A stretch of 64,000 nt of DNA. Source: an uncultured Clostridia bacterium (GTDB taxonomy: Bacteria; Bacillota; Clostridia; UBA1381). A model generated the notes under the pieces. It had not been told where the DNA came from, ran no database searches, and saw nothing but the letters and a program-made list of their open reading frames with translations. The stretch is from assembly GCA_944391225.1 (NCBI GenBank), contig CALXSS010000001.1, positions 1 through 64,000 on the forward strand, given 5' to 3'. Made by a program: the position numbers and the translations under genes. Shown here in pieces: positions 8,648-16,874 of this stretch; within the stretch, counting starts at the first letter, position 1; every line of letters starts with the position of its first letter.

Positions 8648-10087
8648 TTACTTTATAACATTTATTAAATTTGTGTCTATATCCTCAGTGCCAAGCAGAG
8701 TACAGCCCTTTTCCTTGGCATAGGAAATATATTCTATTATCTGATCTGTTATAAGCTCACCCGGCGCAAGTATCGGTATTCCGGGCGGATAACACATTAC
8801 AAACTCTGAGCACACCCTGCCGGCAGATCTCTCAATAGGTATCTGCACCTTATCCGCGTAAAACGCCTGCTGTGGCGTTTCGATAACAAGCGGGTTTATA
8901 TACTCCGTTTCAAGCATTCCTGTCTTGTCACGCTTGAAACGACGCCGTATTTCAGACAGCGCGCTGATAAGACGCTCTATATCCTTTTCCCTGTCACCTA
9001 CAGATATATAGGCAAGAAGATTGCCCATATCGCCAAATTCCGTCTGTATATCATAATCATCACGCAGAATATCGTACACCTCTATACCCGCCAGTCCGGT
9101 ATCAAGAGTGTGTATGGAAAGCTTTGTCTCATCAAAATCATATATTGAATCGCCGTTTATAAGTTCCTTTGAATACGCGTAATAATCTCCTATTTCGTTT
9201 ATCTCGTCACGCGCATAATCTACAAGCCCTTTTATGCGCTCAAATATTCTTTTTCCGTGCAGCGCAAGATTCCGTCTTGAAATATCCAGGCTCGACATCA
9301 GCAGATACGATCCGCTGGTAGTCTGTGTCAGGTTTATTATCTGCCTTACATAATCCGAGTTAACTCCCGGACCCGTAAGCAAAAACGAGCTTTGCGTAAG
9401 AGACCCGCCCGATTTGTGCATACTTACAGAGGCTATATCTGCTCCGGCAGATATTGCCGCCGGCGGCATATCCTCGCCAAAATAGAAGTGTGTACCGTGC
9501 GCCTCATCGGCAAGCACATACATGTTATGCTCGTGAGCAAGCTCTACTATTGATCTTATATCAGAGCATATTCCATAATAAGTCGGGTTGTTTACAACGA
9601 CCGCCTTCGCTGACGGATGCTCCTTTATAGCGCGCTCCACCTCTGACACTCGCATTCCCAGCGATATGCCCAGCCGCGCATTCGTTTCCGGATTTACATA
9701 TATAGGTACCGCACCACAGAGTATCATCGCATTAATGACGCTCCTGTGCACGTTACGCGGAAGAATGATCTCATCTCCTGCCTTTACAGCTGACAGGATC
9801 ATGCTCTGTACAGCCGATGTAGTTCCGCCCACCATAAAAAATGCGTGTGCCGCTCCAAACGCGTCGGCTGCCAGCTCCTCCGCCTCCTTTATCACGGAAA
9901 CCGGATGGCACAGGTTATCAAGCGGCTTCATGGAGTTTACGTCCACCTCCATGCAGCGTCTGCCCAAAAACTCCGTCAAGTCCGGATTACCTCTGCCGCG
10001 CTTGTGTCCTGGTACATCAAACGGAACAATACGCATAGTTTTCAGCTTTGTCAAAGCCTCTAATACAGGCGCTTTGCTCTGGTTCAT
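8648..10087 (-). CDS. speA: Biosynthetic arginine decarboxylase (fold-I Orn/Lys/Arg decarboxylase)
   Basis: This protein of about 480 residues belongs to the aspartate-aminotransferase-fold decarboxylases. Visible features are the N-terminal FDVPGHKRGRG, GGTTSAVQSMI (PLP phosphate region), VLADEAHGTH, the PLP lysine in SMHKSGGSLTQSSF (near residue 225) and the C-terminal CYPPGIPILAPGE. It lacks the N-terminal wing domain of the inducible E. coli enzymes, like Bacillus SpeA. Agmatinase downstream supports arginine as substrate; lysine or ornithine are less likely. The start is placed at ATG 10087, nine bases from AAGGAG; ATG 10093 is only three bases from it. The 109-bp repeat array separates it from speD. 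Confidence 0.88.
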   Translation of the reverse strand: MNQSKAPVLEALTKLKTMRIVPFDVPGHKRGRGNPDLTEFLGRRCMEVDVNSMKPLDNLCHPVSVIKEAEELAADAFGAAHAFFMVGGTTSAVQSMILSAVKAGDEIILPRNVHRSVINAMILCGAVPIYVNPETNARLGISLGMRVSEVERAIKEHPSAKAVVVNNPTYYGICSDIRSIVELAHEHNMYVLADEAHGTHFYFGEDMPPAAISAGADIASVSMHKSGGSLTQSSFLLTGPGVNSDYVRQIINLTQTTSGSYLLMSSLDISRRNLALHGKRIFERIKGLVDYARDEINEIGDYYAYSKELINGDSIYDFDETKLSIHTLDTGLAGIEVYDILRDDYDIQTEFGDMGNLLAYISVGDREKDIERLISALSEIRRRFKRDKTGMLETEYINPLVIETPQQAFYADKVQIPIERSAGRVCSEFVMCYPPGIPILAPGELITDQIIEYISYAKEKGCTLLGTEDIDTNLINVIK

Positions 10088-10117
10088 TCTCATTTTCTCC
10101 TTAAAGTGAATTAGTTT

Positions 10118-10138
10118 TTACGAGGGGCAAGCCCCTCG
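10118..10138. repeat. Short GC-rich hairpin upstream of speA
   Basis: GAGGGGC and GCCCCTC arms enclose a two-base loop between the tandem repeats and speA. No T-run follows, so it is not a clear terminator; it could be an RNA processing or stability hairpin. Confidence 0.45.
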
Positions 10139-10181
10139 CGCTCCCCCTTTGCACGCCGCAATTATTAGTTCTGCAAGTCCT

Positions 10182-10541
10182 GAATAAGGGTGAAATGCGC
10201 CGCTTATCGCGTTCCCTCTGTAACGAGCGGGAGAAGCAAGCAGATTGCCCTTATGAAAGACGACGCTGTACTCATTGTACTGCGAGTCTTGAATAAGGGC
10301 GAGATGCGCCGCTTATCGCGTTCCCTCTGTAACGAGCGGGAGAAGCAAGCAGATTGCACTCTTAATAGACAACTCTATACTCATTGTACTGCGGGTCTTG
10401 AATAAGGGTGAGATGCGCCGCTTATCGCGTTCCCTCTGTAACGAGCGGGAGAAGCAAGCAGATTGCCCTTATGAAAGACGACGCTGTACTCATTGTACTG
10501 CGAGTCTTGAATAAGGGCGAGATGCGCCGCTTATCGCGTTC
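10182..10541. repeat. 109-bp tandem repeat array (about 3.3 units)
   Basis: Units begin GAATAAGGGYGARATGCGCC at 10182, 10291, 10400 and 10509, exactly 109 bases apart. The last unit is cut where it meets the speD stop. Units 1 and 3 are near identical; the second unit has a variant segment (GCACTCTTAATAGACAACTC). The period is not a multiple of three, so it is not a protein repeat, although short accidental frames cross it. It lies wholly within the speD-speA gap, so it would form part of the polyamine operon transcript. Confidence 0.95.
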
Positions 10542-10542
10542 G

Positions 10543-11331
10543 TTACTTGGTAAAAACGTTCTTGCCACTATATATCTCAATCATTTCCTTTTGCAAATTA
10601 TCAAGTATAAGCTCGCGCTCCTCGGGGGTGAGGTCGTAAGCATTGGTGTTAAACAGATAATTGGACAGGTCGAGCTCCTTTATCATAAGCCGTGTATGGA
10701 AAATATTTGCCTGATACACATTTATATCGGTTGCATTGTATATATCAAGAGTAGCCTCGTCGATATAATCTTGGATGGAGGTCATTTTATGATCTAAAAA
10801 CAGCTTCCTGCCATTCACATCACGGGTAAAACCGCGTACACGATAATCCATTGTAATAATATCGGAATCAAAGCTTCCGATAAGATAATCGAGAGTATGC
10901 AGCGGCGAGATCTGACCACAGGTCTCTATATCTATATCTACCCTGAATGTTGCAATACTCGTTTCAGGATGAAATTCGGGATACGTATGCACGGTTATAT
11001 GACTTTTATCAAGATGTCCTAATATCATCTCGGGCGCGCCATCCTCATTCTCAGCCTTGTCAGAATCCTTTTGATGCGCTATACGCGTATCTGCTATAAG
11101 GAACGCCACCGACGCCCCCTGCGGCTCGTAATCCTGTTTAGACACATTCAAAACATGCGCTCCTATCATATCAGTGAGCTTATACAAAATCTTTGTAAGA
11201 CGGTCAGAGCTGTACTGAGAATCAATATATGCGATATATTCAAGCTGATCCGTGTTTGTCTTGGCATAGCATACATCATATATATTAAAGCTCATAGCTT
11301 TTGTGAGATTATTAAATCCATAAAGTCGCAT
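10543..11331 (-). CDS. speD: S-adenosylmethionine decarboxylase, E. coli-type SpeD
   Basis: This 262-residue proenzyme resembles E. coli SpeD (264 residues) along its length: MRLYGFNNLTKAMSFNIYD at the N-terminus, GHLDKSHITVHTYPE in the middle and DYRVRGFTRDVNGRKLFLDH near the end. Self-cleavage before the serine of DKSH (Ser110) would create the pyruvoyl cofactor. The product, decarboxylated SAM, is the aminopropyl donor for SpeE. The start ATG 11331 follows GGAGGTG at six bases; an upstream frame extension lacks a site. A CGCGG/CCGCG hairpin lies just before the Shine-Dalgarno and could modulate translation. It is the first gene of the polyamine operon. Confidence 0.93.
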   Translation of the reverse strand: MRLYGFNNLTKAMSFNIYDVCYAKTNTDQLEYIAYIDSQYSSDRLTKILYKLTDMIGAHVLNVSKQDYEPQGASVAFLIADTRIAHQKDSDKAENEDGAPEMILGHLDKSHITVHTYPEFHPETSIATFRVDIDIETCGQISPLHTLDYLIGSFDSDIITMDYRVRGFTRDVNGRKLFLDHKMTSIQDYIDEATLDIYNATDINVYQANIFHTRLMIKELDLSNYLFNTNAYDLTPEERELILDNLQKEMIEIYSGKNVFTK

Positions 11332-11378
11332 ATAAAACACCTCCGCCGCGGTAAAACCGCGCATATTACTTTAATCGT

Positions 11379-11407
11379 ATTATAACACATAAAATGTTTA
11401 CTGTAAA
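11379..11407 (-). promoter_or_regulatory. Sigma-A promoter of the polyamine operon
   Basis: TTTACA and TATAAT are separated by 17 bases on the minus strand, ending ~50 bases before the speD start. Confidence 0.75.
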
Positions 11408-11516
11408 GAAAAACAAAGTAATTTTTTTATGAAATATATATTCACTAATTATCAACACCGGCCGTGAATATAATTTTTATGTAAACTAAATAAAAACTTT
11501 GTTATCCTCCGGTATT

Positions 11517-11755
11517 CGTGGATAACGTGGATAACTTTTGGAAAGTATTGCAGCTACGGGAAAAATCAGTGTTGATAACTGTGGATAACTTCGTGGATAA
11601 AGTGGATTACATAAAATATTATGCTGATTATGTAACATAATTTTAATATATTGTAACATTTGTGACGGATATTGCAGTGTATTGTAACATTTGTAATATT
11701 AAGTGTGAACAAAGTGAATAACTTCGTGTAAAAAAAGAATAAAAACTGTTGATAA
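11517..11755 (+). other. Cluster of DnaA-box-like 9-mers
   Basis: Six same-strand sites resemble the DnaA box TGTGGATAA: CGTGGATAA at 11517, 11526 and 11592, a perfect TGTGGATAA at 11580, and TGTTGATAA at 11570 and 11747. They lie in an AT-rich gap between the diverging speD and radA genes, with repeated TTGTAACATTTGT-like sequence at about 11650-11695. This could be an origin or a DnaA-binding regulatory cluster; no dnaA or dnaN is in the window. Nothing here looks protein-coding. Confidence 0.6.
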
Positions 11756-11777
11756 TAATACGATGATATTGTATAAT
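11749..11777 (+). promoter_or_regulatory. Sigma-A promoter of radA
   Basis: TTGATA and TATAAT are separated by 17 bases, about 55 bases upstream of the radA ATG. The -35 overlaps the last DnaA-box-like site. Confidence 0.75.
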
Positions 11778-11780
11778 ATA

Positions 11781-11822
11781 TGTATCGGACTAAAAGCCGT
11801 CGGCTTTGTCCGTTCCGATACA
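11781..11822 (+). promoter_or_regulatory. Stable 5' leader hairpin of radA
   Basis: TGTATCGG (11781) pairs with CCGATACA (11815), with an inner GGAC/GTCC and AAAGCC/GGCTTT stem. The hairpin begins at or near the predicted transcript start and ends immediately before the GGAGG of radA. It probably affects mRNA stability or initiation; no T-run follows. Confidence 0.65.
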
Positions 11823-11833
11823 GGAGGAAAATC

Positions 11834-13204
11834 ATGAAATCAAAATCTTCATATATATGCAGCGAATGCGGCTACCGCTCTCTAAAATGGCTTGGGAAAT
11901 GCCCCGGCTGCGGCAGCTGGAACACGCTTATAGAAACGCTCGAGGAACCGGTAAAAGCATCAGCCGCCGCAAAGCAGAGCGCCGCTGCCAAAACATCACT
12001 GAATAAGCCGGTCAAAATATCCTCTGTCAAATACGATAACGAAACGCGTTTCTCTACAGGAATGCGCGAGCTCGACAGAGTCTTGGGCGGAGGAGTAGTA
12101 AACGGCGAGCTGATACTCGTTGGAGGAGATCCGGGAATAGGCAAATCCACCCTGCTTTTACAGATATGCGAGAACGCCGGTAAAACAAAAAAGATACTCT
12201 ATGTATCAGGTGAAGAATCGGCAGCACAGATAAAGCTCAGAGCCGAACGGCTTGGGGTCCATACCGACAATCTGTATCTTATATCTGAAACAGATGTTGA
12301 AACCATATTAGGCGCGATAACTGATACAAAGCCGGATATAGTTATAATAGACTCAATACAGACAATGCACATTGAGGCTATCTCCTCGGCTGCCGGAAGC
12401 GTACCACAGGTCAGAGAGACCACAAACGCGCTGATGAGAACAGCAAAATCAATGTCCATCTCAATGTTTATAGTAGGTCATGTTACAAAAGACGGTTCGC
12501 TTGCCGGTCCGAGAGTGCTTGAGCATATGGTCGACTGCGTGCTATACTTTGAGGGAGACCGGCAGCTTTCGTTCAGGATACTGCGCGCAGTAAAAAACAG
12601 ATTTGGTTCCACAAACGAGATAGGCGTATTTGAAATGAAGGACAAGGGGCTTGTGGAGGTGGACAATCCATCTAAAATGCTTCTGGAGGGACGACCAGAG
12701 GACATTTCAGGCAGCGCGATAGTTTGCACAATGGAGGGAACGCGCGGCATTCTCGCTGAAATACAGGCTCTTGTGACACCTACAGGCTTCGGAAATCCCA
12801 GAAGAATGAGCGCCGGACTTGATCTTAACAGGATCCTGCTGCTTATAGCAGTCCTTGAAAAACGCGCGCGTATGAATCTTGCCAATTCCGATGTATATAT
12901 AAATGTTGCCGGAGGACTGCGCATTGATGAGACCGCGGCTGACCTCGGCATCTGCATCGCTATCGCGGCAGGTCAGGCAGATATTATCCTTCCCCCGGAC
13001 ATGCTGTTCATTGGCGAGGTCGGGCTTGGAGGAGAGCTGAGAGCTGTTTCACAGCTCGAAAAAAGGCTCATTGAGGCGGCTAATATGGGCTTTAAAACAG
13101 CTGTAGCGCCTAAACAGTCGCTTAAGGGGATAAAAATCCCTGGCGGAATAAGGGTATACGGAATAAGAACAATAAGAGAAGCTATCGCGCTTTTCAGAAA
13201 ATAA
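11834..13204 (+). CDS. radA: DNA repair protein RadA (Sms)
   Basis: This 456-residue branch-migration ATPase of recombination has an N-terminal zinc finger (CSECGYRSLKWLGKCPGC, residues 9-26), Walker A GGDPGIGKST (~97-106), the RadA-specific KNRFGS motif and a C-terminal Lon-protease-like domain (DLNRILLLIAVLEKRA, then FIGEVGLGGELRAVSQ). The length is normal. The start is ATG 11834, seven bases after GGAGG; an earlier in-frame ATG lies inside the leader hairpin. It is followed after 27 bases by a DUF6062 gene, so the two are probably co-transcribed. It acts in the cytoplasm with RecA. Confidence 0.95.
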   Translation: MKSKSSYICSECGYRSLKWLGKCPGCGSWNTLIETLEEPVKASAAAKQSAAAKTSLNKPVKISSVKYDNETRFSTGMRELDRVLGGGVVNGELILVGGDPGIGKSTLLLQICENAGKTKKILYVSGEESAAQIKLRAERLGVHTDNLYLISETDVETILGAITDTKPDIVIIDSIQTMHIEAISSAAGSVPQVRETTNALMRTAKSMSISMFIVGHVTKDGSLAGPRVLEHMVDCVLYFEGDRQLSFRILRAVKNRFGSTNEIGVFEMKDKGLVEVDNPSKMLLEGRPEDISGSAIVCTMEGTRGILAEIQALVTPTGFGNPRRMSAGLDLNRILLLIAVLEKRARMNLANSDVYINVAGGLRIDETAADLGICIAIAAGQADIILPPDMLFIGEVGLGGELRAVSQLEKRLIEAANMGFKTAVAPKQSLKGIKIPGGIRVYGIRTIREAIALFRK

Positions 13205-13231
13205 TATAAACTGTGGAAAGGACGGATATGA

Positions 13232-13978
13232 ATGAAAGAAAAAATATACACTATCCCCGTTAATGAGGCTTATGACAAGGACTGTGAGTGCCCGCTCTGC
13301 GAGCTTGAAAGAAAGCTTGAGGAAGAGGGGGTACAATACGCCCTCGGCGCGGCTATGATGGAGCCTGATTACAGGATAGAGTCTAATGCAAAGGGCTATT
13401 GCAGACGGCATTTTTCAATGATGTTTGCGGCGCCAAACAAGCTGCCGCTTGCGCTTATACTTGACACCCACCTCAATGAGCTTAGATCAAAGCTGAAAAA
13501 GCTTGAGAAAAGCACAAAATCGCTCGAAACAGAGCACGCCGGTCTGTTCAAAAAGAACAGCGCGGGGAAAGCGTCAGAAGAAATATCCGAAATGCTCGAA
13601 AAAACAGAAAAAAGCTGCATGATATGCGAAAAGATGGAGCATACTATGGTGAGATACATTGATGTGCTTCTCTATATGTGGGCGAACGATGACGCTTTCA
13701 AGGAAAAATTCGATAAATCAAAGGGCGTATGCCTCCGCCACTTTAAAATGCTTGCCGAAAACTGCACAAAAAGTATAAAGGGCGATAAAGCAGGGCAATT
13801 CCTTGCCGCTCTCATAAAAAAGGAGAACGCGGAGCTTGACCGCATCCAAGAGGATATACATAAATTCACGCTAAAATTTGATTACAGAAACAAGGATATG
13901 GAATGGGGCACCGCAAAGGATGCGCCTGTGCGCACGATCGAAAAGATCGCGGGATACATTACAGAAAGCGAAGAATAA
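13232..13978 (+). CDS. DUF6062 family protein
   Basis: This soluble protein of 248 residues has two similar halves. Each has a CPLCELE or CMICEKME cysteine pair followed some 65-75 residues later by a CRRHF or CLRHF motif (residues ~20-23 and ~60 in the first half, ~131-134 and ~170 in the second). The spacing suggests two metal sites. A charged helical stretch (~85-125) links the halves and could be coiled-coil. It matches the DUF6062 family of Clostridia, whose function is unknown. It sits 27 bases after radA on the same strand and ends at an intrinsic terminator. Confidence 0.8.
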   Translation: MKEKIYTIPVNEAYDKDCECPLCELERKLEEEGVQYALGAAMMEPDYRIESNAKGYCRRHFSMMFAAPNKLPLALILDTHLNELRSKLKKLEKSTKSLETEHAGLFKKNSAGKASEEISEMLEKTEKSCMICEKMEHTMVRYIDVLLYMWANDDAFKEKFDKSKGVCLRHFKMLAENCTKSIKGDKAGQFLAALIKKENAELDRIQEDIHKFTLKFDYRNKDMEWGTAKDAPVRTIEKIAGYITESEE

Positions 13979-14015
13979 AAAACACAGCAATGCGTTTTGC
14001 ATTGCTGTGTTTTTT
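13979..14015. terminator. Intrinsic terminator, bidirectional
   Basis: AACACAGCAATGC and GCATTGCTGTGTT arms with a 4-base loop are followed by T6 on the plus strand and T-rich sequence on the minus strand. It ends radA-DUF6062 and may also stop jag transcripts. Confidence 0.85.
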
Positions 14016-14070
14016 ATTGGGTAAGAATATGTCGGCACAGCGCAAGCCATGCCTTATATTTCCGCAATTA

Positions 14071-15033
14071 TCAATCCTTTGAATGAGCAGCAAGATATTC
14101 CTCAAAATTCTTATACTCTGCCTTATGCTGCTGCGGCTTAAAATCAGCCTTATATGTAGCAGTACTTGCAGATGAGCTGTTCTTCTTCTCTGACTTGTTG
14201 AATGACTGACGGTTGTATCCGCCCCTGCCACTGCCCGACGGACGCTTGCGGCCGCCTTTGCCATAGCCGCCCTTTTTGCCGCCGAACTGCTTAGGATATT
14301 TCGGTGCGATAACTACCTTTCTATATGGTTCCTGACCGATCGAAAAAGTTGTTACAAACTCATTATCCTGAAGATTTGAATGTATTATACGTCTTTCATA
14401 CGGATTCATAGGCTCAAGAGTAAACTTTTTACCTGTGCGCGCCACCTTAGCGGCAAGTCTTGTTGAAAGAGCATTCAAAGCCTCTGAGCGCTTTTCACGA
14501 TAATTCTCCGTATCTATAGATATCTTTATATAATCCTCTGAGCTCTGGTTGACAACGAGCGATGTAAGATACTGAAGGCTGTCGAGCGTATCGCCGCGCT
14601 TGCCTATTACGATACCCATATTTTCGCCGTCAAGATCGATCTTAACCACATCTTCCTCAAGAACAGCTGTCACCTTTACCTCTATACCCATAGCATTGAG
14701 TATATCACTTATAAAGTTCTTTGCATTCTCCGCGGGCGATGGTGATGAATAGAGCTTACCTTCCACAGGCTTAGCCTCCTGCACCGGCTCTGCTGCCGAT
14801 ACGCGTTCTGTCTGAGCCTCAGCCTCCGGCTCCGATCCGGCTGATTTTACCGAAACCTTTACAACCGCTTCCTTAGCTCCTAATCCGAGGAAGCCCTTTG
14901 ATGCTTCCTGAACTATCTCTATTACAGCATCTTCCTTGCTAATATTAAGCTCGTTCAACGCCGCTTCTATAGCTTCCTCAACGCTTCTTGCCTTTTTTTC
15001 CACGCTGATGTTTGTTTTCGGGAACTTTGACAA
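14071..15033 (-). CDS. jag: Jag/KhpB RNA-binding protein
   Basis: This 320-residue protein has an N-terminal Jag domain (SVEEAIEAALNELNI to AVVKVSVKSAG, ~15-70), a variable linker, a KH domain (IVIGKRGDTLDSLQYLTSLV, ~140-165) and an R3H domain (REKRSEALNALSTRLA to PMNPYERRIIHSNLQ). A glycine/lysine/arginine-rich tail (~255-275) and ~45 further residues follow, longer than usual and likely RNA-binding. The start is TTG 15033, six bases after GGGGAGG, and overlaps yidC by 56 bases in another frame. In this family the KH-R3H protein works with KhpA, encoded at 41148, to bind RNA and influence cell division. Confidence 0.92.
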   Translation of the reverse strand: MSKFPKTNISVEKKARSVEEAIEAALNELNISKEDAVIEIVQEASKGFLGLGAKEAVVKVSVKSAGSEPEAEAQTERVSAAEPVQEAKPVEGKLYSSPSPAENAKNFISDILNAMGIEVKVTAVLEEDVVKIDLDGENMGIVIGKRGDTLDSLQYLTSLVVNQSSEDYIKISIDTENYREKRSEALNALSTRLAAKVARTGKKFTLEPMNPYERRIIHSNLQDNEFVTTFSIGQEPYRKVVIAPKYPKQFGGKKGGYGKGGRKRPSGSGRGGYNRQSFNKSEKKNSSSASTATYKADFKPQQHKAEYKNFEEYLAAHSKD

Positions 15034-15943
15034 CTAAGTCCTCCCCTTTCTTTTCAAAATAATAGTACAATACGATCTGCTGAATAATCTGTACTATACT
15101 GCTGATTATCCAGTAAAGACCAAGACCAGCAGGCAATATCAATGTAAAATATGCTGTCATTGCAGGCATCATCCAAATCATTGCCTTATTCATGGCAGCT
15201 GCCTGATCGTTTGAAGTCTTGTTCTTGTCCTGACCTGACATATGCATTGAAATCTTTGTCTGTGCAACCGATGCTATTACGGCGAGCACAGGGATTATCA
15301 ACAGCATTATTACACTTAAATGATTTGCTATATCTGACAAATAATTGAAAGCGCTCCACGGAGTATTTGAAAGATCAAGCCCTAAGAAATTAAAGTTTAT
15401 ATACCACTCATCTTCGCTTCCCAATATGCGGTGAGCCCAGTCTGATATCTGTATCTGTGACTGATCAAGCAATACCGTGGCATCAGTATCCTTAAGCGAG
15501 CCGATGATATCCGGAAACTGTTCGGTCATAGCCTGCTTAAGCATATCTACCTTATTTATAATTTCTGCCGGCACGTCCTTATAGGGGACGTTGAACATGT
15601 AGGTAAGCGGCCTTCTTATAGCCTGATACAGAGCCAGAAGAATAGGCATCTGTATTAACATAGGCAAGCAACCGCCAGCCATACTTACATTGTTCTCCTT
15701 GTAAAGCTTCATCATTTCCTGCTGGAGCTTTGCCTGGTCATTGGCATATTTCTGCTGAAGCTCAGCCACTATAGGCTGTATCTTCTGCTGCTTTCTCATA
15801 GCTTTCTGCGATTTGATATTGAGCGGCAAAAGCAGAAACTTTATCAATATCGTAAACAAAATGATCGCAACACCATAATTCTGGACAAGCTCATAAATAG
15901 TCTTTATGATCCAGCCCATACCTAAAACGATATAATGCCACAT
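14978..15943 (-). CDS. yidC: Membrane protein insertase YidC/SpoIIIJ
   Basis: This 321-residue YidC/Oxa1 insertase has five predicted membrane segments. Signatures are TILIKFLLLPLNIKSQKAMR (the conserved groove arginine region differs by group), KLYKENNVSMAGGCLPMLIQ and GLGLYWIISSIVQIIQQ. A ~60-residue insertion (~150-200) lies between membrane segments 2 and 3. There is no lipoprotein cysteine near the start. The lysine-rich C-terminal tail (KHQRGKKGKKR) fits ribosome contact. It sits in the canonical rpmH-rnpA-yidD-yidC-jag order and may serve sporulation as SpoIIIJ. Confidence 0.95.
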   Translation of the reverse strand: MWHYIVLGMGWIIKTIYELVQNYGVAIILFTILIKFLLLPLNIKSQKAMRKQQKIQPIVAELQQKYANDQAKLQQEMMKLYKENNVSMAGGCLPMLIQMPILLALYQAIRRPLTYMFNVPYKDVPAEIINKVDMLKQAMTEQFPDIIGSLKDTDATVLLDQSQIQISDWAHRILGSEDEWYINFNFLGLDLSNTPWSAFNYLSDIANHLSVIMLLIIPVLAVIASVAQTKISMHMSGQDKNKTSNDQAAAMNKAMIWMMPAMTAYFTLILPAGLGLYWIISSIVQIIQQIVLYYYFEKKGEDLVVKVPENKHQRGKKGKKR

Positions 15944-15969
15944 ATAAATTCCTTTCTGGTGCAGCCCGT

Positions 15970-16182
15970 TTAAGGAACAGGATCATACCCGCCGCCGCCA
16001 AACGGTCTGCAGCGCAGTATACGTCTTACGGCAAGGTATCCGCCTTTTAATGCACCATATTTTTCTACCGCCTCCAATGCGTACTGTGAACAAGTGGGAA
16101 CAAACCGACAGCAGCCGGTACCCTTAAGCGGTGAAATTTGGTGTCTGTAAAATCTGATAATAAAGATCAATATTCTTTTCAT
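15970..16182 (-). CDS. yidD: Membrane protein insertion efficiency factor YidD
   Basis: This short, 70-residue protein starts at ATG 16182 ([18 protein letters not shown]); a longer upstream frame overlaps rnpA and is not needed. The family signature [23 protein letters not shown] is visible, followed by [15 protein letters not shown]. The N-terminal amphipathic helix associates with the membrane, where YidD assists YidC. It starts two bases from the rnpA stop and lies 26 bases before yidC. Confidence 0.93.
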   Translation of the reverse strand: MKRILIFIIRFYRHQISPLKGTGCCRFVPTCSQYALEAVEKYGALKGGYLAVRRILRCRPFGGGGYDPVP

Positions 16183-16183
16183 T

Positions 16184-16534
16184 CTAACTATTTGTTTGAC
16201 TGCCAAGCAGTCCAAGTGAACGCATGACAAATTCCATATCACGCGAGATCTGCGCGAAGGTTTTGCCGGCGGCGCGGTTACGCGCAACTATTACCATATC
16301 CGAATGACCTGACAATCTGTCCTCAAGGAGTCTGTAGCTTTCGCGCATAAGCCGTTTTGTCCTGTTGCGGACAACGGCCTTGCCCACCGACTTGCCGACT
16401 GTGAAACCAACACGATTAAAATGATACCTATTGGGTCTGCAATATACCACAACAAACCCTCCGGCTGCCGTTTTGCCCCTCGAATACAGACGTCTGAAAT
16501 CTCTGTTCAATTTAAGGCTTTGAGTATTTTTCAA
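16184..16534 (-). CDS. rnpA: Ribonuclease P protein component
   Basis: This 116-residue basic protein binds the RNase P RNA and helps cleave tRNA 5' leaders. It has [13 protein letters not shown] near the start and the RNR motif [18 protein letters not shown] (~55-72). I placed the start at TTG 16534 because AGAGGAG lies ten bases upstream and the family begins near [12 protein letters not shown]. An ATG at 16558 would put the Shine-Dalgarno inside the gene. It follows rpmH by about 105 bases. Confidence 0.92.
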   Translation of the reverse strand: MKNTQSLKLNRDFRRLYSRGKTAAGGFVVVYCRPNRYHFNRVGFTVGKSVGKAVVRNRTKRLMRESYRLLEDRLSGHSDMVIVARNRAAGKTFAQISRDMEFVMRSLGLLGSQTNS

Positions 16535-16639
16535 ATCAAACACTCTCCTCTGCCACATACGCGGCTTAAAAAATACGGATTGAAAAAAAGAGCGTCTCTT
16601 ATTATTAGCTGTTGCACTAAAGAGACAGCTCTTATTCTA

Positions 16640-16783
16640 TTATTTATCCGAAGTAGTAAGGATCTTTCTGCCCTTAGCACGTCTTGCTGCAAGAACCTTT
16701 CTTCCCGACTTAGTCGCCATTCTTGCTCTGAAGCCATGAACCTTTACTCTCTGGCGCTTCTTTGGCTGAAATGTCATTTTCAT
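16640..16783 (-). CDS. rpmH: 50S ribosomal protein L34
   Basis: This 47-residue protein reads [18 protein letters not shown] at the start, then [20 protein letters not shown] and ends LTTSDK. This is the full L34 family pattern, with slight N- and C-terminal extensions. It has a strong GGAGGTG site and a near-perfect promoter 90 bases upstream. It is first in the rpmH-rnpA-yidD-yidC-jag cluster. In most Bacillota dnaA lies divergently next to it; here hsp20 does. Confidence 0.95.
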   Translation of the reverse strand: MKMTFQPKKRQRVKVHGFRARMATKSGRKVLAARRAKGRKILTTSDK

Positions 16784-16874
16784 TATATATACACCTCCTA
16801 TTGATATACGCACAGCCCCTATCGGCTGTATTCATTTCCAAAATATTTAACAGTTATATTTAGACACCATTCTA

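Noticed and set aside
10182-10541. Possible CRISPR array because of the regular repeats
   Set aside because: Whole 109-base units repeat with no unique spacers between short repeats, and no cas genes are present.
10190-10797. Two plus-strand open frames of 71 and 129 codons across the 109-bp repeats, suggesting a repetitive protein
   Set aside because: The 109-base period is not divisible by three, the frames have no ribosome sites, and the second runs antisense through speD.
11566-11835. Minus-strand open frame of 89 codons between speD and radA
   Set aside because: It lies in AT-rich promoter/DnaA-box DNA, is dominated by Tyr/Ile/Phe codons and has no ribosome site.
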